Below are positions 61,487 to 64,000 of a stretch of DNA of 64,000 bases, piece after piece. Made by a program: the position numbers and the translations under genes. The stretch is from assembly GCF_040566545.1 (NCBI RefSeq), contig NZ_JBEWZI010000016.1:22733-86732 (forward strand). Reading direction: 5' to 3'. Within the stretch, counting starts at the first letter, position 1. Each line of letters begins with the position of its first letter. This DNA comes from Uliginosibacterium flavum. GTDB lineage: Bacteria; Pseudomonadota; Gammaproteobacteria; Burkholderiales; Rhodocyclaceae. Below the pieces are notes generated by a model. The model did no database searches and had not been told where the DNA came from. It saw only the letters and a program-made list of their open reading frames with translations.

Positions 61487-62500
61487 ATGAAAATCGCCCA
61501 CTCGACCTTCCTCACCAGCAGCTTTCTCATCGCACTGACCCTCGCCACGGCCCCGGCCAGCGCAGGTTTCCAACACAAGGACTGGGAACTGCAGTGCGAC
61601 AACACGCGCACCTGCCGCGCCGCCGGCTACCAGGCGGAAGGTGGCGAGTCGGACCCTGTTTCCATCCTCATCACCCGGCCCGCCGGGCCGGGCACGCCGA
61701 TTGAAGTCAGCGTCCAGGTGGTCAGCGAACAGAGCCTCGAAGGCCCGCTGCAACTGCGCGCCGGCAAGTTGCTGATCAAGGATCTCAAAGGTAACAGTGC
61801 CACCATCCCGCCCAAGGAAAGCCTGCCCCTCGTGCAGCAACTCCTGAACATCGACACAGCCACGCTGCGCGCCGGCAAGCTTGAATGGACGCTGTCACTG
61901 GCCGGCATCAAGGCCGTCCTGCTCAAGATGGATGAAGAACAGGGCCGCCTCGGCACGCCCGGCGCCCTGGTGCGCAAGGGCACGAAACAGGAAAGCAGCG
62001 TGCTACCCGCCCTGCCCTTGCCCGTCGTCATCGCCGTCAAGCCGCTCCCCGCCCGCAAAGCCGACGACACCATAGGCAAACGCGCACTCAAAACTCTGAG
62101 CCAGGACATCAGCGAGCAGTGCAACGAAGGCAATGAGGCGCTCGACAACGCCAGCACTACGCGTCTCGACGAGCACCGCCTGCTCCTTTCCGTCCCTTGC
62201 AGCGTCGGCGCCTACAACAGCACCGCGCTGAACTGGATCATCAATGACCGCGCCCCGACCAAACCCGAGGCCCTCGAAACCGACGGCGACTTCGACGCCG
62301 AAACCGGCCGCATAAACTCCGCCATGAAAGGCCGCGGCATTGGCGATTGCTGGTCCACGAACACCTGGCAATTTGACGGCAAGGTCTTCGCCCTCACTGA
62401 ACAAAGCGGCGACGGCATGTGCCGCGGCTTCCCCGGCGGCGCCTGGCAACTCCCGGCCTACGTCAGCAAGGTGGTGGCGGCGGATAAGGCCAAGCGCTGA
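61487..62500 (+). CDS. DUF1176 domain exported protein
   Basis: 337 residues with signal peptide (MKIAHSTFLTSSFLIALTLATAPASA). DUF1176 words are FQHKDWELQCDNTRTCRAAGY, then GTPGALVRKGTK, VLPALPLPVVIAVKP, and a C-terminal repeat with Cys pairs (GRGIGDCWSTNTWQFDGKVFALTEQSGDGMCRGFPGGAW). Periplasmic, function unknown. ATG 61487 with GGAAAGA upstream. Confidence 0.88.
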   Translation: MKIAHSTFLTSSFLIALTLATAPASAGFQHKDWELQCDNTRTCRAAGYQAEGGESDPVSILITRPAGPGTPIEVSVQVVSEQSLEGPLQLRAGKLLIKDLKGNSATIPPKESLPLVQQLLNIDTATLRAGKLEWTLSLAGIKAVLLKMDEEQGRLGTPGALVRKGTKQESSVLPALPLPVVIAVKPLPARKADDTIGKRALKTLSQDISEQCNEGNEALDNASTTRLDEHRLLLSVPCSVGAYNSTALNWIINDRAPTKPEALETDGDFDAETGRINSAMKGRGIGDCWSTNTWQFDGKVFALTEQSGDGMCRGFPGGAWQLPAYVSKVVAADKAKR

Positions 62501-62992
62501 AGCCGCTGCGCAAGAGCCGGCTGCAGAGCCTCATCTGGCGGGCTTCTGCAGACTGGCATTCCGGACAGGCACGCGGGACGGGCTTCTTCAGGCAGGCATT
62601 CTAAAGAGGCAAGCCACGTGAGGCTCTACGGGCAGCCACCATTCAGGCCTTCGCCCCCACCCCTCGTCGTTCCCGCGAAGGCGGGAATCCAGTGACTTTG
62701 CGAACGCCGCTGGCTTTCCGCCTTCGCGGGAACGACGTAGCGGAGAGTTTGCGTCTTGAGTGAAGAGCCAAGCGGGCAAGACCTCCAAGACAGCTAAATC
62801 GATACATGACGTCAGCTTGCGGCTAGACTGGCGGCGAAGAAGAGACTGGAACGAATGCCAACCGCCATCACCCGGTTTTCGTAGGTCGCAAAAGCGCAGC
62901 GCCTTCCGACGTCTGCGCCTTCAAACCCACGCGTCGGATTACGCCTTCGGCTCATCCAACCTACTGCCCAACTAAACCTGTCGAGAGCTCCC
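62501..62992. repeat. Repeat-filled gap: dispersed element and TTCCCGCGAAGGCGGGAA palindrome
   Basis: 62505-62640 contains three dispersed-element words (CTGCAGAGCC, CTTCTTCAGGCAGGCA). 62665-62684 and 62718-62737 are 20-bp perfect arms of a well-known repeat, CGTCGTTCCCGCGAAGGCGG. 62880-62965 has GTCGGATTACGCCTTCGGC, another common repeat. No gene. Confidence 0.75.
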
Positions 62993-63859
62993 ATGACTGA
63001 CCCAACAGAAACTATGCCGAAGGAAATCGCGCCGGGATATTTTGAAGTCAGCGTCCCCGACTGGAAAGGTTTTCAAGACTATATCTATGAGATGGCTACT
63101 CTTGACGCATATATCTGGCGAGGGCAGCGCTGTGATTCTTGGCTACTGGAACCAACCATTGATCGCCTGATCAAGAAACAAAGCACAAGCGACCCATTTT
63201 TCCATTATCAACATTTAGAACGCTTCAAACTTTCTACAAGAGGGCGCAGAGGTTTTAGTCCTCCTGCAATCAAAGACGACAATGACTGGTGGGCTCTTGG
63301 ACAGCATCATGGTCTCGCAACCCCACTGCTGGACTGGACCACATCCCCGTTTGTCGCAGCATTCTTTGCGTTTGCAGACGCAGGCATGACGGATCAAACA
63401 GACTACAGAGCGATCTACGCCCTGCATTTCCCCACGGTAGAAACGCTTTCCAACCAAAACCGATACAAAGAAAACGCGCGCCGAAACACGCGCCTTAAAG
63501 AGATCCAAAAAAATCCTGATGGGTCGCGAACGATCGCGGATCTAATCTGTACCGGCGAAGCGGAGCCAGAGCTCGTCATAATTCGGCCACAATCAGATGA
63601 AAATCAACGTCTCGTCAACCAAGGTGGATTATTTACCCGGCTGACCCAAAAAGGGCTGCTTGAAGAATGGATTAACAAGAACAATCAGGAAACTGACGGA
63701 GATGGGGCCGTTTTGCTCAAGATCCTCGTACCGAACTCTGAGCGCTCTATCGCGCTACGAATGCTCAATCGTATGAACATCAACCCAGCATCACTTTTCC
63801 CCGATTTGGCGGGGTCTTCAATGCATTGCAACCTTTTTTCTGAAATTGAAAATTATTAA
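62993..63859 (+). CDS. FRG-domain protein
   Basis: 288 residues. FRG domain with YIWRGQRCDSW near residue 41 (the F/Y-x-R-G signature) and GQHHGLATPLLDWTTSPFVAAFFAF (about 103-127), with a later EPELVIIRP segment. FRG proteins are often found on mobile DNA and in phage-defence or toxin loci; molecular activity is poorly known. Base composition is more AT-rich than neighbours, suggesting transfer. GAGAGCTCCC precedes ATG 62993. Confidence 0.85.
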   Translation: MTDPTETMPKEIAPGYFEVSVPDWKGFQDYIYEMATLDAYIWRGQRCDSWLLEPTIDRLIKKQSTSDPFFHYQHLERFKLSTRGRRGFSPPAIKDDNDWWALGQHHGLATPLLDWTTSPFVAAFFAFADAGMTDQTDYRAIYALHFPTVETLSNQNRYKENARRNTRLKEIQKNPDGSRTIADLICTGEAEPELVIIRPQSDENQRLVNQGGLFTRLTQKGLLEEWINKNNQETDGDGAVLLKILVPNSERSIALRMLNRMNINPASLFPDLAGSSMHCNLFSEIENY

Positions 63860-64000
63860 ACATGTTGGTAGTCCCAAGCTTTGCATGAAGGGGCATTCAC
63901 CGCACCAAACGCCTGCGGGTTACGCCCACCCCATTCAACACAAGTCCACCAGCATAATTCGGCGCATCTCCCGCGCCCAGAATAACCCCTTAGTTTAGTC
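63860..64000. other. Window end, no feature seen
   Basis: 140 bp after the FRG gene without a supportable ORF or hairpin. AT-rich at first, then GC-rich from about 63890. Confidence 0.5.

Overview
The window is GC-rich, densely coded DNA from a Gram-negative, flagellated proteobacterium, most likely a betaproteobacterium of the Rhodocyclales type. This rests on protein character (DnaK/DnaJ, FliK-L-M-N, long-form QueF, a group 3b-type NiFe hydrogenase, secreted pectinases with poly-serine linkers) and is not a formal placement. No rRNA, tRNA, CRISPR array or intact insertion sequence was found.

Layout. 1-9 kb: 5'-truncated dnaK, dnaJ, an lrgAB-like pair, a radical SAM gene, a lysozyme-like/Ivy-like gene pair, a periplasmic solute-binding-like protein and an HD-GYP protein. 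9-18 kb: kup, cobA, a 7TMR-DISM histidine kinase, queF, an esterase, and small or membrane proteins including a SLATT-like one. 18.4-26.4 kb: a four-subunit NiFe hydrogenase operon with its maturation protease, intact and on the minus strand. Beside it on the plus strand are decayed accessory genes: hypC (two in-frame stops), hypA (frameshifted remnant), hypF (3' fragment) and hypE (internal deletion). A periplasmic binding-protein gene now separates the last two.

26.6-34 kb: a secreted beta-rich protein, selD and selU head to head (selenouridine tRNA modification), a ParA-like ATPase and a large exported GH28 polygalacturonase. 34.3-46 kb: a TIR protein of atypical AT-rich composition, an SH3b/SPFH pair, a response regulator/kinase pair, an orphan membrane protein, a transposase remnant, a Tat-exported dienelactone hydrolase and an EAL protein. 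46.6-55.5 kb: a PatZ-like acyl-CoA synthetase/GNAT protein, a monooxygenase-like protein, tag, a host-attachment-family protein and fliK-fliL-fliM-fliN, which ends at a terminator without fliOPQR. 55.6-64 kb: two tandem PL1 pectate lyases, aspA, a DUF1176 protein and an FRG-domain protein.

Three themes link the genes. Pectin use: the polygalacturonase and both pectate lyases carry the same four-cysteine module joined by poly-Ser linkers, and all three share a 17-bp palindrome upstream. Signalling: HD-GYP, EAL and two kinases. Accessory or conflict functions: the lysozyme/inhibitor pair, TIR, SLATT-like and FRG proteins.

The intergenic DNA is unusually structured. It holds GTAGGAGC-type hairpins, a dispersed element with the core GCGGCTCTKCARGCA at about 15 loci, and heptanucleotide arrays that begin exactly at stop codons of four genes.
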